64,000 bases of DNA, from contig NZ_JPKG01000004.1 in NCBI RefSeq assembly GCF_000735605.1, positions 175,746 through 239,745 on the forward strand, in the 5' to 3' direction. Positions 50,593-59,655 of the stretch are shown one piece after another. The position numbers and the translations under genes were made by a program. The DNA comes from Allobosea sp. LC85 (GTDB lineage Bacteria > Pseudomonadota > Alphaproteobacteria > Rhizobiales > Beijerinckiaceae). The first letter of the stretch is position 1. Each line of letters starts with the position of its first letter. The notes beneath the pieces are model-generated. The model was given only the letters and a program-made list of their open reading frames with translations. It did not search any database and had not been told where the DNA came from.

Positions 50593-51966
50593 ATGAGCGG
50601 CGCCGGGCAAATGGCGCGCGAGACGGCGGGCCTGGAGCGCGCAGGCGCCTGGATCACAGAGGCGGTCGAGGCGGCCGTCGCGGATCTCGGCGCGATGATT
50701 GCGGTCGATACCTCGTTCCCGCCGGGGCAGGGCTATGGCGACTTCGCGAGGCTGATGGAGGCGATGACGCGTCCGCTCGGCTTCGAGGTCGAGCGCATCG
50801 ACGTGCCGGACGAACTCTGGCTTGTCCCGAACGGCCCGGCCGCAGGCGCGAGGACGAATCTGATTGCGACCGCCAAGAGCGGCAAACCGGTTTGCGGGCT
50901 CTATTTCCATGTCGACACGGTCCCGGCCGCTCCGGGCTGGACGACCGATCCGCTGTCCATCGCCCGCGATGGCGAACGCCTCATCGGCCTCGGCGCCGCC
51001 GACATGAAGGGCTGCATCGCCGCCGTGCTGCTGGCGCTGCGGGCGGCCAAAGCCTGCGGCATCGAACTCGCCTATGATCCCATGCTGCTGTTCTGCACCG
51101 ACGAGGAGGGCGGCCTCTATCCCGGCATCCGCTATCTCGGCGAGCAGGGCCGGCTTTACGGCCCTGTCGGCGCCGAGCAGGGCCGGCCCGACGGCCATAT
51201 CGTCAACTTCAACGGCAGCGCCGAGGCGCGCATCTGGGCCGGCTGCTTCGGCCTCTTCAACCTGCTGGTGCGGGTACGCGGACAGGCCGTCCATGCCGGC
51301 GAAGGCAACCGCCAGGGGCTCGGCCTCAACGCGATCGAGGGCTCGCTGCCGCTGCTCAACGCGCTGGCGGTGCTCAAGGCGCAGGTGGCGACCCGCCTGT
51401 CCGCCCTGCCGCCACCGCCGGGAAAACCGGCATTGGCGGCGCAGCTCAATATCGCAGCTCTCAGCGGCGGCACGGCTGGCGGGCAGGTGCCGGCCCTGCT
51501 CGAACTCACGCTGAACCGCCGCTACATGCCGGAAGAAGCCTTCGAGGACGCGCTCGCGGAGATCGAGGACGCGATCCGCCGGGCCGTCGCCTCCGTGCCC
51601 GGCCTGACGGTCGAGACGGTGCTGACCGGCCATCTTGCTCCGACCAGCGATCCGGCCGGCCCGCACTGGCCGCGCTGGCAGGCCGCGGTCGGCGCAGGCT
51701 TCGGCTATGCGCCGGAGGATTTCCGCCGCTGGGGCGCGGCGAGCTGCTCTGATTTCGGCTGGGTCCAGCGCGCGACCGGCAGGCCAGAAGTGCTGCTCGG
51801 CGGCCTCGGTCGCCCCGATCGCAACATCCACGCGCCGGGCGAGTACACGACGGTGTCCGACATCATCGCGCTGGCGCGGGCCGTGCTCGCCTATCTCGCA
51901 GCCGATTTCAGGCCCGAGCTCAACCCCGATCTCGCCTCACCCGAACATCACCTGTCCCGAAGCTGA
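50593..51966 (+). CDS. M20 family metallopeptidase/deacylase with intact metal site
   Basis: This 457-residue protein has the full M20 (ArgE/DapE) di-zinc site. His is in LYFHVDTVPAAPGW, bridging Asp in GLGAADMKGCIAA, catalytic and ligand Glu in FCTDEEGGL, Glu in VGAEQGRPDG, and the last His in RNIHAPGEYTT. It probably hydrolyses an amide bond in an imported peptide or N-acyl amino acid. It heads the second operon, 11 bp before its binding-protein gene. I chose the ATG at 50593; the longer frame upstream has a low-complexity N-terminus. Confidence 0.88.
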   Translation: MSGAGQMARETAGLERAGAWITEAVEAAVADLGAMIAVDTSFPPGQGYGDFARLMEAMTRPLGFEVERIDVPDELWLVPNGPAAGARTNLIATAKSGKPVCGLYFHVDTVPAAPGWTTDPLSIARDGERLIGLGAADMKGCIAAVLLALRAAKACGIELAYDPMLLFCTDEEGGLYPGIRYLGEQGRLYGPVGAEQGRPDGHIVNFNGSAEARIWAGCFGLFNLLVRVRGQAVHAGEGNRQGLGLNAIEGSLPLLNALAVLKAQVATRLSALPPPPGKPALAAQLNIAALSGGTAGGQVPALLELTLNRRYMPEEAFEDALAEIEDAIRRAVASVPGLTVETVLTGHLAPTSDPAGPHWPRWQAAVGAGFGYAPEDFRRWGAASCSDFGWVQRATGRPEVLLGGLGRPDRNIHAPGEYTTVSDIIALARAVLAYLAADFRPELNPDLASPEHHLSRS

Positions 51967-51977
51967 AGGAGCGTTCC

Positions 51978-53534
51978 ATGCCGAGCATCCACCGTCGCGA
52001 TTTCCTCGCCGCTTCCGCCGCTTTCGGCGGCCTCGGCCTGACCGGCCTGCCGGCCTTCGCCCAGACGACGCCGCGCCGCGGCGGCACGCTGCGCGTCAGC
52101 GTCGATCAGGCAGTCTCCAAGCTCAACCCGCTCGTCACCCGGGTGAACCCGGAATATCTCGTCGCCGAGCTGCTCTATTCCGGCCTGACGCGCCTCAAGG
52201 TCGACATGAGCGCCGAGCCCGATCTCGCTGAATCCTGGACGAATTCCCCCGATCTCACCGAATGGACCTTCGTCCTGCGCAAGGGCCTGACCTTCCATGA
52301 TGGCCAGCCTTGCACGGCGGCCGATGTGGTCGCGACATTCGAGGCCATTCTCGATGCCAAGACGGCTTCTCCGGCACGCCAGAATGTCGGCCCCATCAGC
52401 AAGGTCGCAGCCAGGGATGACAGCACCGTCGTCTTCACCCTATCGGCACCCTTCGCCGATCTGCCGGTCACGCTGGCCTATACCAACGCCAAGATCGTGC
52501 CGGCCTCTGTCATCAAGGGCGGGCTGGAGAAGCTCGACCGCCAGGCCATCGGCACGGGACCGTTCAAGCTCGTCTCCTTCGAGCCGGAGCGGCAGATCAT
52601 CGTTGTCCGCAACGAGGCCTATTACGACAAGGCGCGGCCCTATCTCGACAAGGTCGAGGTCGTGGTGTTTCCGGATGTGAGCGCCGAGGCTTCCGCCCTG
52701 ATCGCGGGCGACACCGATCTCATCAGCACCACCCCGCCGACCGAGTTCGGCCGGCTGCAGAAGGCCTCCGGCATCAAGGCCCTGCGCGTGCCGTCCGGCC
52801 AGTTCTGCAACGTCAATTTCGGCTGTGACCAGAAGCCCTTCAACGATGTGCGCGTGCGCCAGGCGCTTGCGCTCACCGTCGATCGCGCCGCGATGGTCGA
52901 TTTCGTCACCGAGGGCTTTGGCTCGCCCGGCAACGATACCCCTCTCAGCCCGGCCTATCGCTTCCATGCCGAGTTGCCGGCGAAGCAGGCCGATATCGCC
53001 AAGGCCAAGGCCTTGCTCGCCGAGGCCGGCTATCCGAAGGGACTGGAAGCGACGCTGATCGCCTCGGACCGGCCCGGCCAGCGCACCCAGCTCGCCGTGG
53101 CGCTGCGCGAGATGGCCAAGCCCGCTGGCTTCGACATCAAGGTCGAGACGATGCCGCACGCGACCTATCTCGACCAGGTCTGGAAGAAGGGCTCGTTCTA
53201 TGTCGGCTTCTACAACATGCAGGCGACCGCTGACGCCATCTTCTCGCTGCTCTATACGTCGAACGCCGCGTGGAACGAGACGCGCTGGAACAATGCCGCC
53301 TTCGACAAGCTCGTCTTCGAGGCGCGCGCCACGGTCGACGAGACGAAGCGCCGCGCACTCTACGCCGAGGCGCAGAAATTGATGTACGCGGAAGTGCCCT
53401 CGATCATCCCCGCCTTCTTCGACCTGCTCGGCGGACAGCGCGATTGGGTGGAGGGCTACCAGCTGCATCCGCGCGGCGCCGTCTTCCGGCTCGATTTCGT
53501 TTCGCTCGGCGCCAAAGCGCCGAAGCGCGGCTGA
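51978..53534 (+). CDS. ABC transporter substrate-binding protein, family 5, Tat-type signal
   Basis: This 518-residue binding protein has an N-terminal Tat-like signal (HRRDFLAASAAFGG, then AFAQT). Next comes GGTLRVSVDQAVSKLNPLVTR and the family 5 blocks EPDLAESWTNSPDLTEWTFVLRKGLTFHDG, GTGPFKLVSFEPE and VRQALALTVDRAAMVDFV. It feeds the permeases encoded downstream. It is only distantly related to the DppA-like protein at 44018, so the two operons import different ligands. Two strong hairpins follow its stop codon before the permease gene. Confidence 0.9.
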   Translation: MPSIHRRDFLAASAAFGGLGLTGLPAFAQTTPRRGGTLRVSVDQAVSKLNPLVTRVNPEYLVAELLYSGLTRLKVDMSAEPDLAESWTNSPDLTEWTFVLRKGLTFHDGQPCTAADVVATFEAILDAKTASPARQNVGPISKVAARDDSTVVFTLSAPFADLPVTLAYTNAKIVPASVIKGGLEKLDRQAIGTGPFKLVSFEPERQIIVVRNEAYYDKARPYLDKVEVVVFPDVSAEASALIAGDTDLISTTPPTEFGRLQKASGIKALRVPSGQFCNVNFGCDQKPFNDVRVRQALALTVDRAAMVDFVTEGFGSPGNDTPLSPAYRFHAELPAKQADIAKAKALLAEAGYPKGLEATLIASDRPGQRTQLAVALREMAKPAGFDIKVETMPHATYLDQVWKKGSFYVGFYNMQATADAIFSLLYTSNAAWNETRWNNAAFDKLVFEARATVDETKRRALYAEAQKLMYAEVPSIIPAFFDLLGGQRDWVEGYQLHPRGAVFRLDFVSLGAKAPKRG

Positions 53535-53539
53535 GCCCG

Positions 53540-53634
53540 TTCCAATCAGCTTGCATCGCAAGCTGATTGGAAAAACGGTCTCCATTCCAAAGTGAGAGAC
53601 GGATTCACCGATCAGATTGATTCAATCTGGTCGG
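53540..53634 (+). repeat. Two intergenic hairpins (REP-like) between binding-protein and permease genes
   Basis: Hairpin 1 (53540-53572) has a perfect 15-bp stem TTCCAATCAGCTTGC with a 3-nt ATC loop. Hairpin 2 (53608-53634) has 12-bp arms CCGATCAGATTG/CAATCTGGTCGG with one wobble pair and an ATT loop. No T-run follows, so they look like a REP/BIME-type element. Such elements can protect the upstream mRNA and lower expression of the downstream genes. Confidence 0.8.
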
Positions 53635-53668
53635 ATCCGGCTCTGAGCGAACAGCGAGGAATCCGCGC

Positions 53669-54616
53669 GTGTCGCCAGCCTATATCCTCAAGCGAATCCT
53701 GCTGATCGGCTACACGCTTCTGGTCGTGTCGCTGATCGTCTTCGCGATCACCCAGATCCTGCCGGCGGACGCCGCCGTCATGATGCTGGGCGAAAACGCG
53801 ACGCCGGATGCGCTGGCGGCACTGCGTCTCAAGATGGGGCTGAACGACCCCATCTGGATGCAATATCTGCACTGGCTCGCGGCCGTGCTGCAGGGCGATT
53901 TCGGCAGCTCGATGCGAACCGGCCAGCCGGTTGCCCCCGCGATGCTCGAGGCGCTCGGCCGCTCGCTGCTGCTCGCCCTGTTCTCGATCGGGTTGATGCT
54001 GGTGCTCGCGATCCCTCTCGGCATCGTCGCTGCGGTCCGGCGCGGGCGGGGCGCCGATCTCGGCGTCAGCTTCCTCTCCTATATCGGCGTCTCGCTGCCG
54101 GAATTCGTCACCGCCACGCTCGTCGTTCTGGTGCTGGCGGACTGGCTGCAATGGCTGCCGGCGACCGGCTATGTCCCGCTGACCGAGGATCCTCTGCGGG
54201 GCCTCCGGCACCTCGTCCTGCCGGTTCTCACCGTCTCGCTGATCCTGATCGCCCATGTCTCGCGCATGGTGCGCTCGGAACTTGTCGATGTCCTGCAATC
54301 CGACTACATCCGCGCCGCACGGCTCAAGGGCCTGTCGAAGCGGCAGGTGCTGTTCAAGCATGCGCTTCGCAACGCGCTGCTGCCCACCATCACCATCGTC
54401 GCGCTCGATGTCGGCTACCTGCTCGGCGGCGTCATCGTGGTCGAGGAGATCTTTGCGCTGCCCGGCATCGGTCGCCAGCTCATCGTCGCGATCCAGGCGC
54501 GCGACCTTCCCTCGATCCAGGCGGGCGCACTGATCATGGCGACGACCTACGCCGTCGCCAATTTCCTTGCCGACATTGGCTATGCCTGGCTCGACCGGAG
54601 GATCCAGTATGATTGA
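53669..54616 (+). CDS. Peptide-type ABC transporter permease (DppB-like), second system
   Basis: This 315-residue permease has a DppB-type N-terminus (ILKRILLIGYTLLVVSLIVFAITQ, then LPADAAVMMLGENA), the loop LAAVLQGDFGSSMRTGQPV and the contact loop AARLKGLSKRQVLFKHALRNAL. It starts at GTG 53669 with GAGGA upstream. It overlaps the next permease gene by 8 bp. It belongs to the importer with the Tat-signal binding protein and the fused ATPase. Confidence 0.9.
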   Translation: MSPAYILKRILLIGYTLLVVSLIVFAITQILPADAAVMMLGENATPDALAALRLKMGLNDPIWMQYLHWLAAVLQGDFGSSMRTGQPVAPAMLEALGRSLLLALFSIGLMLVLAIPLGIVAAVRRGRGADLGVSFLSYIGVSLPEFVTATLVVLVLADWLQWLPATGYVPLTEDPLRGLRHLVLPVLTVSLILIAHVSRMVRSELVDVLQSDYIRAARLKGLSKRQVLFKHALRNALLPTITIVALDVGYLLGGVIVVEEIFALPGIGRQLIVAIQARDLPSIQAGALIMATTYAVANFLADIGYAWLDRRIQYD

Positions 54617-55433
54617 GAGCCTCAGGCGCATGCTCCGCTCGCCGCAGGGCGCGCTCGGGCTCGTGATCGTCGGGTTGATCCTGTTCGTCGTCGCCATCGG
54701 GCCGTGGTTCGCGCCCTACGACCCCGAAAAGATGGCGCCCCTGATGCGCTACAAGCCGCCGAGCGCGCAATTCTGGCTCGGTACCGACCAGTACGGCCGC
54801 GACATCCTGAGCCGCCTGCTGCACGGCGCGCGCGCCACGGTCGTCATGGCCGTACTGGCGACGGCGCTCGGCACGCTGGTCGGCGCGGTCATCGGCACGA
54901 TCTCGGCCTTTCTGGGCGGGCGCAGCGATGAGGCGATCATGCGCACCGTCGATGCGATCATGTCGATCCCCAGCCTGCTGCTGGCGCTGCTGATCGTGAA
55001 CCTGCTCGGCAAGAGCAGCCTCAACGCGGTGCTTGCGATCGCGCTCGCCTTCGCACCGGGCATGGCCCGCGTGACACGGTCGGTCGCGCTGGCCGTGCGC
55101 AAGCAGGACTATGTCAATGCCGCGATCGCGCGCGGCGAAAGCGCGGCCTTCATCGTCGGACGGGAGATGCTGCCGAATGTCGTCGCGCCGATCATCGTCG
55201 AGATGACGATCCGCGTCGCCTTTGCCGTGATGCTGTTTGCGACGCTCTCCTTCCTCGGGCTCGGCGCCCAGCCTCCGGCTTCCGAATGGGGGCTGATGGT
55301 CTCGGAGGCGCGCCGCTTCATGCATCTGAGTCCCTGGATGATCCTGTGGCCGAGCCTTGCCGTCGCGCTGGTCGCGATCGGCTTCAACCTGCTCGGCGAT
55401 GGCTTGCGCGACGCGCTGAACCCGAGGAGCTGA
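54609..55433 (+). CDS. Peptide-type ABC transporter permease (DppC-like), second system
   Basis: This 274-residue permease has SPQGALGLVIVGLILFVVAIGPWFAPYDPE at the N-terminus, FWLGTDQYGRDILSRLLHGAR, a contact loop NAAIARGESAAFIVGREMLPN and the typical end GFNLLGDGLRDALNPRS. The ATG at 54609 lies inside the last codons of the upstream permease gene, indicating coupling. The fused ATPase gene follows 4 bp later. Confidence 0.92.
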   Translation: MIESLRRMLRSPQGALGLVIVGLILFVVAIGPWFAPYDPEKMAPLMRYKPPSAQFWLGTDQYGRDILSRLLHGARATVVMAVLATALGTLVGAVIGTISAFLGGRSDEAIMRTVDAIMSIPSLLLALLIVNLLGKSSLNAVLAIALAFAPGMARVTRSVALAVRKQDYVNAAIARGESAAFIVGREMLPNVVAPIIVEMTIRVAFAVMLFATLSFLGLGAQPPASEWGLMVSEARRFMHLSPWMILWPSLAVALVAIGFNLLGDGLRDALNPRS

Positions 55434-55437
55434 GGCG

Positions 55438-57060
55438 ATGGCGACCCCGATCCTCGACATCGCCGGCTATCATCTGGATTACGCGACGCCGGCCGGCTTC
55501 ACGCGCGCGCTCGACGACGTGGCGCTGTCCATTGCGAAGGGCGAGGTGCTGGGCCTCGTCGGCGAGTCCGGCTCCGGCAAGACCTCGCTCGCCTGGGCGA
55601 TCATGCGCCATCTGCCGAAGAGTGCGCGCGAGGCCGGTGCCATCCGGTTGACCGGCCAGGACCTCCTGAAGGCCTCCGAAGCGGACATCGAAGCGATCCG
55701 TGGCAAGCGCATCGGCATGGTGTTCCAGGACCCGAGCACCTCGCTCAACCCGACGCTGCCACTCGGCGAGCAACTCGCCGAGGTGCTGGTGCGCCATCGC
55801 GGCCTGACGCGAAAGCAGGCCTGGGCCGAGGGCGAGGAGCGCCTTGCCCGTGTCGGCCTCAAGATTCCCAAGCAGATGATGCGGCGCTATCCGCACGAGG
55901 CCTCCGGCGGCGAGAAGCAGCGTGTCGTCATCGCGACCGCCTTCGCCTGCCAGCCGGAATGCATCATCTTCGACGAGCCGACGACAGCGCTCGATGTGAT
56001 CACGGCACGCCAGATCCTCGACCTGTTCAAGGAATTGCAGGCGGAAACCGGCGTCGCCTCGCTCTACATCTCGCACGATCTCGCGCTGGTCTCGCAAATC
56101 GCGACGACGGTCGCGGTGATCCATCGCGGCAAGATCGTCGAGCGTGGCGCGGTCGCGGATGTCTTTGCCCGGCCGCAGGATGCCTATACGCGCAAGCTGC
56201 TCGCTGCGGTGCCGCGACCGGACCATCGGCTGATCGGAACCACGCCCGACAAGGCCGCCCGGCCGCTGGTCGAGGTCGAGAAGGTCAGCGTCCACTACGG
56301 CCGCAAACCCTTCCTCGGCAGCCTGCTCGGCCGCGCCAACACGCAGTTCACCGGCAACCGCGAGGTGAGCCTCTCCGTTTTGCCGGGGGAGATCCTCGGC
56401 ATCGTCGGTGAATCCGGCTCCGGCAAGTCGACGCTCGCCAAGGCGATGACGGGCCTGAACCGGTTCGAGGGCGAGATCCGCTTCGCAGGCCGGCGCATCA
56501 CGGGCCTGGGCGACATGGACCGGGCCTATCGCCGCGATGTCCAGATCATCTTCCAGCATCCGGATTCCTCGCTCAATCCGCGCCAGCGCATCCGGGAGAT
56601 CCTGTCGCGCCCGCTCGAACTCTATGGCGAGCCCGGCGCACGCAAGGACGCAGCGGCCATCGGAGAGCTGCTGGAGCAGGTCAGGCTGCCGGCCTCCTAT
56701 GCGGATCGCTATCCGCACCAGCTCTCCGGCGGCGAGAAGCAGCGTGTCGCCATCGCGCGCGCCTTCGCGTCCAGGCCGAAACTCGTGATCTGCGACGAGA
56801 TCACCTCCGCGCTCGACGTTTCCGTGCAGGCCTCCGTCGTCGAGCTCCTGGTCGATCTGCAGAAGCGCTTCGGCACGGCCTATCTCTTCATCACCCACGA
56901 TCTCAACCTGGTGCGGCAGATCGCCCACCGGATCGCGGTGATGTATCGCGGCGACCTCGTCGATCTCGTCGATGTCACCGCGCTGACCGACGGAACCCTC
57001 CACCCCTACACCCGCTCCCTGCTCGACGCCGTGCCCGCTCCGGCCACGGCCGCCGCCTGA
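55438..57060 (+). CDS. Fused dual-domain peptide ABC transporter ATPase (DppD-DppF-like)
   Basis: This 540-residue protein contains two complete ATPase domains. Domain 1 (about 1-260) has VGESGSGKTS, ASGGEKQRVVIATAF and [12 protein letters not shown]. Domain 2 (about 275-535) has VGESGSGKST, LSGGEKQRVAIARAF and LVICDEITSALD. It replaces the two separate subunits of the first system. The short region between domains lacks the Cys-rich peptide-ABC extension seen in the DppD/DppF proteins at 45-47 kb. It energises import by the two preceding permeases. Confidence 0.92.
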   Translation: MATPILDIAGYHLDYATPAGFTRALDDVALSIAKGEVLGLVGESGSGKTSLAWAIMRHLPKSAREAGAIRLTGQDLLKASEADIEAIRGKRIGMVFQDPSTSLNPTLPLGEQLAEVLVRHRGLTRKQAWAEGEERLARVGLKIPKQMMRRYPHEASGGEKQRVVIATAFACQPECIIFDEPTTALDVITARQILDLFKELQAETGVASLYISHDLALVSQIATTVAVIHRGKIVERGAVADVFARPQDAYTRKLLAAVPRPDHRLIGTTPDKAARPLVEVEKVSVHYGRKPFLGSLLGRANTQFTGNREVSLSVLPGEILGIVGESGSGKSTLAKAMTGLNRFEGEIRFAGRRITGLGDMDRAYRRDVQIIFQHPDSSLNPRQRIREILSRPLELYGEPGARKDAAAIGELLEQVRLPASYADRYPHQLSGGEKQRVAIARAFASRPKLVICDEITSALDVSVQASVVELLVDLQKRFGTAYLFITHDLNLVRQIAHRIAVMYRGDLVDLVDVTALTDGTLHPYTRSLLDAVPAPATAAA

Positions 57061-57077
57061 CATCCGAGGCCATCACG

Positions 57078-58298
57078 ATGAATCCCCGCGACCTGATCCA
57101 TTCGCTCGACGAGAAGGCCTGCCTGACGCTCCTCTCCGACTGGGTGAAGCAGAAGAGCTATTCCGAGACCGAAGGCGAGAAGAAGCTGGTGCTCCACGTC
57201 GTCGACCAGATGAAGGCGATGGGCATCGAGGCGGAGGCCCAGGCCTTCGACGATGGCCGCCGCGCCAACGCCATCGGCCGCTGGAAGGGCACCGGCGGCG
57301 GCAAGAGCCTGCTGTTCAACGGACATCTCGACACCAACCCGGCAACCGAGGGTTGGACGGTCGATCCCTGGGGCGGCGTGGTCGACGAGGAGTTCATCTA
57401 CGGCATTGGCGTCTCGAACATGAAGGCCGGCGATGCCGCCTCCTATTGCGCGGTGAAGACGCTGCTCGACGCCGGCGTGAAGCTCAAGGGCGACGTGATC
57501 CTGACCTATGTGGTCGGCGAACTGCAAGGCGGCGTGGGAACGGTCGCCGCGATCCGCAACGGCATCCGGGCCGACTACTTCGTCAACAGCGAACCGACCG
57601 ATGTGCAGGCCGTCACCATGCACGCCTGCGCCTTTTCCTTCGTGATCGAGCTCGTCGGCAACACCCGCCACCTCTCCAAGCGCGAGCAGGCGGTCGACGC
57701 GATCATGGCGGCCTGCGATCTCATTCCGCGGCTGAACGGGATGAAATTCTCCGGCGCGCCGAGCGCCGAGCATGAATCGATCAACCGTGTCCATGTCGGC
57801 GTCGTCCATGGCGCTCTCGGCAAGGAGCTGCACGAGTGGCGCGCTCCGCAGGTCGCCGACTACTGCAAGCTCAAGGGTTCCGGCCGCTACGCGCCGGGCC
57901 AGACGCAGGACGGCGCACTTGCCGACATGACGCGCGAGCTTGCCGCGCTGGAAGCACGCTTCCCGGGCCTGAAGACCTCCATCCGCATCGAGAAGAAGGA
58001 AGGCCACCAGTCGATGCCGGCCTTCGAGGTCGCCAAGGACGCGCGCATCGTCAAGGTGGTCAACGCCGCCTATGAGGCCGTGCGCGGCGAGAAGCAGCCA
58101 ACCGGGGCGATCAAGCCACCCGGCTTCTTCGGCACCGATGCCGGCCATCTCTATGCCGAGGCCGGCATGGAAGGCATCGTCTGTGGTCCGGGCGGCCGTT
58201 ACAACACCATGCCCGACGAGCGCGTCGAGATCCGCGACTTCCTCGACATGGTCCGCATCTACATGCTGACGATCCTCGATATCTGCGAGGTGGCGTGA
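57078..58298 (+). CDS. M20-family protein with altered metal-site residues
   Basis: This 406-residue protein has the M20 fold and overall family layout, but several usual ligands are changed. The first His is kept in LFNGHLDTNPATEGW. The bridging Asp position reads Asn in GIGVSNMKAGDAAS, the Glu-Glu pair reads Glu-Leu in VVGELQGGVGT, and the last His region reads RYNTMPDERV with Asn. The Glu of NSEPTDVQ is retained. It is either an inactive or binding paralogue or an enzyme with different metal chemistry. It is 17 bp after the ATPase gene and coupled to the M24 gene by a GTGA overlap. Confidence 0.8.
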   Translation: MNPRDLIHSLDEKACLTLLSDWVKQKSYSETEGEKKLVLHVVDQMKAMGIEAEAQAFDDGRRANAIGRWKGTGGGKSLLFNGHLDTNPATEGWTVDPWGGVVDEEFIYGIGVSNMKAGDAASYCAVKTLLDAGVKLKGDVILTYVVGELQGGVGTVAAIRNGIRADYFVNSEPTDVQAVTMHACAFSFVIELVGNTRHLSKREQAVDAIMAACDLIPRLNGMKFSGAPSAEHESINRVHVGVVHGALGKELHEWRAPQVADYCKLKGSGRYAPGQTQDGALADMTRELAALEARFPGLKTSIRIEKKEGHQSMPAFEVAKDARIVKVVNAAYEAVRGEKQPTGAIKPPGFFGTDAGHLYAEAGMEGIVCGPGGRYNTMPDERVEIRDFLDMVRIYMLTILDICEVA

Positions 58299-59431
58299 GT
58301 CCGCTCTTCTCGCGCGAGGAATTTGCGGGGCGGGCGGCGCGTGCCCGCGCCGCGATGGCGCAAGTCGGCGCGGAGCTTCTGCTGGTCGACCATGCCGAAT
58401 GCCTGGCGTGGCTGACGGGCTATACCGTCTCGGAGACGATGTATCGCGCGGCTTTCCTGCCGCTCGAGGGCGAGCCGTGGTTCGTCTTGCGAGACCTCGA
58501 CGCCGGGCCCTGCCGCGACGCCTGCTGGTTTGCCGATATCGTCGGATTTCCCGATACCGCCGAGCCGCAGGCCGTGATGGCGGATGAAATCCGTCGCCGC
58601 GGCCTCGGCAACGCGCGGATCGGCGCCGATCATCTCTCCTACGGCTTTACGGCCGCGACGCGCGATCGGTTCGCAGCGCTGCTGCCGCAGGCACGCTTTG
58701 TCGACCTGCCGCAGGCGAGCGACCTGCTCCGAGCCGTGAAGTCGCCGGCCGAGATCAACCAGATCGCCCAGGCCGCCAGCATCGCGGACAAGGCGATGAG
58801 GTCGATCGCGGACAGGGCGCGGCCCGGGCTTTCGTCAAGGGCGGCCGCAGCCGTCGCCGCTGCCTGCTTTCTGGAGAACGGCGCCGATACCGGCGAAACC
58901 GGCCCGATCCTGCCTGGCGTTGGCGACCACGAATTCCTGCACGGCGTCATGACGGCGCAGCCGCTCGGTGAGGGCGACATCCTGCATGTCGAACTGATCC
59001 CGAAACTGGGCAATTACGGTGCCCGCCTGATGCGTCCGGTGCTGATCGGCGGGGATGAGCGTGGACTTATCCCACTCGCTGAGCGTCTGGTCGCGCTCCA
59101 GGACGAGCAGTTCGCAGCGATGCGGCCGGGCGTCTTGGCTTGCGAGATCGATGCCGTGCTGCGTGAAGCCGTGCTTCGTGAGGGTTTGCGTCCTGCCTAC
59201 GACAACGTCACCGGCTACACGCTCGGCCTCTACGCTCGCACCCCGCGGCCCAGCGACTTCTCTCGCGTGTTCCTGCCGAACGCGCGCTGGAGACTCGAAG
59301 AGGGCATGGTCTTTCACATGTATGTGACGGCCGGCGGCCTGGGATTCAGCGAAAGCATCGTGGTCGAAACCGACGGCTGCAGGCGGTTGAGCTCGCTGCC
59401 CCGCAAGCTGCTCTCAAGCGCCGTGCATTAG
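58295..59431 (+). CDS. M24-family (creatinase/aminopeptidase P fold) protein lacking usual metal ligands
   Basis: This 378-residue protein has an N-terminal creatinase-like domain (FAGRAARARAAMAQVGAELLLVDHAE) and a C-terminal pita-bread domain. The metal-ligand positions look altered. The usual I-D-x-G and Y-x-x-D-x-T-R read VELIPKLGNYGARLMRPV, the H-G-I-G motif reads GYTLGL, and only GFSESIVVETDG keeps a Glu near the end. Metal-free M24 enzymes exist, such as creatinase and ectoine hydrolase, so a hydrolase of a guanidino or cyclic amidine compound is conceivable. The start is a GTG overlapping the M20 stop. The TAG stop codon lies at the edge of repeat copy B. Confidence 0.8.
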   Translation: MSPLFSREEFAGRAARARAAMAQVGAELLLVDHAECLAWLTGYTVSETMYRAAFLPLEGEPWFVLRDLDAGPCRDACWFADIVGFPDTAEPQAVMADEIRRRGLGNARIGADHLSYGFTAATRDRFAALLPQARFVDLPQASDLLRAVKSPAEINQIAQAASIADKAMRSIADRARPGLSSRAAAAVAAACFLENGADTGETGPILPGVGDHEFLHGVMTAQPLGEGDILHVELIPKLGNYGARLMRPVLIGGDERGLIPLAERLVALQDEQFAAMRPGVLACEIDAVLREAVLREGLRPAYDNVTGYTLGLYARTPRPSDFSRVFLPNARWRLEEGMVFHMYVTAGGLGFSESIVVETDGCRRLSSLPRKLLSSAVH

Positions 59432-59533
59432 AGCATCGGACCGAAAAGTGGAATCCGGTTTTCGGAAAAATCCGATGCTCAAACAAAGAGATAGATCGCC
59501 CCTCCTGCGTCCGAACGGACGCACGGCGATCTA
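59428..59533 (+). repeat. Bipartite palindromic repeat, copy B
   Basis: This 106-bp copy is nearly identical to copy A in the opposite orientation; I find one difference (CTC here for CCC). It begins at the M24 stop codon and ends within the small secreted protein gene read on the minus strand, whose last 17 or so codons it supplies. Two successive hairpins can form, as in copy A. Confidence 0.85.
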
Positions 59534-59643
59534 GCGATCTCGGCCTGGATCATGACGATGCCGCTCCTGCATTCCGACCTGTCGTCGGCCTGGGCCGGGA
59601 TCGTCACCAGGATCAGGACGGCGGCGAGGGCGACCTTGCGCAT
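59479..59643 (-). pseudogene. Small secreted protein gene cut short by repeat copy B
   Basis: On the minus strand an ATG at 59643, behind GGAGG, opens a frame with a clear signal peptide (KVALAAVLILVTIPAQADD), then RSECRSGIVMIQAEIA. The frame then enters repeat copy B and ends after about 17 repeat-derived codons, giving 54 residues in all. The start lies 12 bp after the stop of the cupredoxin-like gene, so it was the second gene of that operon. The abrupt change to repeat sequence indicates loss of the original C-terminal part. A short functional product cannot be excluded. Confidence 0.6.
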
Positions 59644-59655
59644 GACTTGCCTCCG

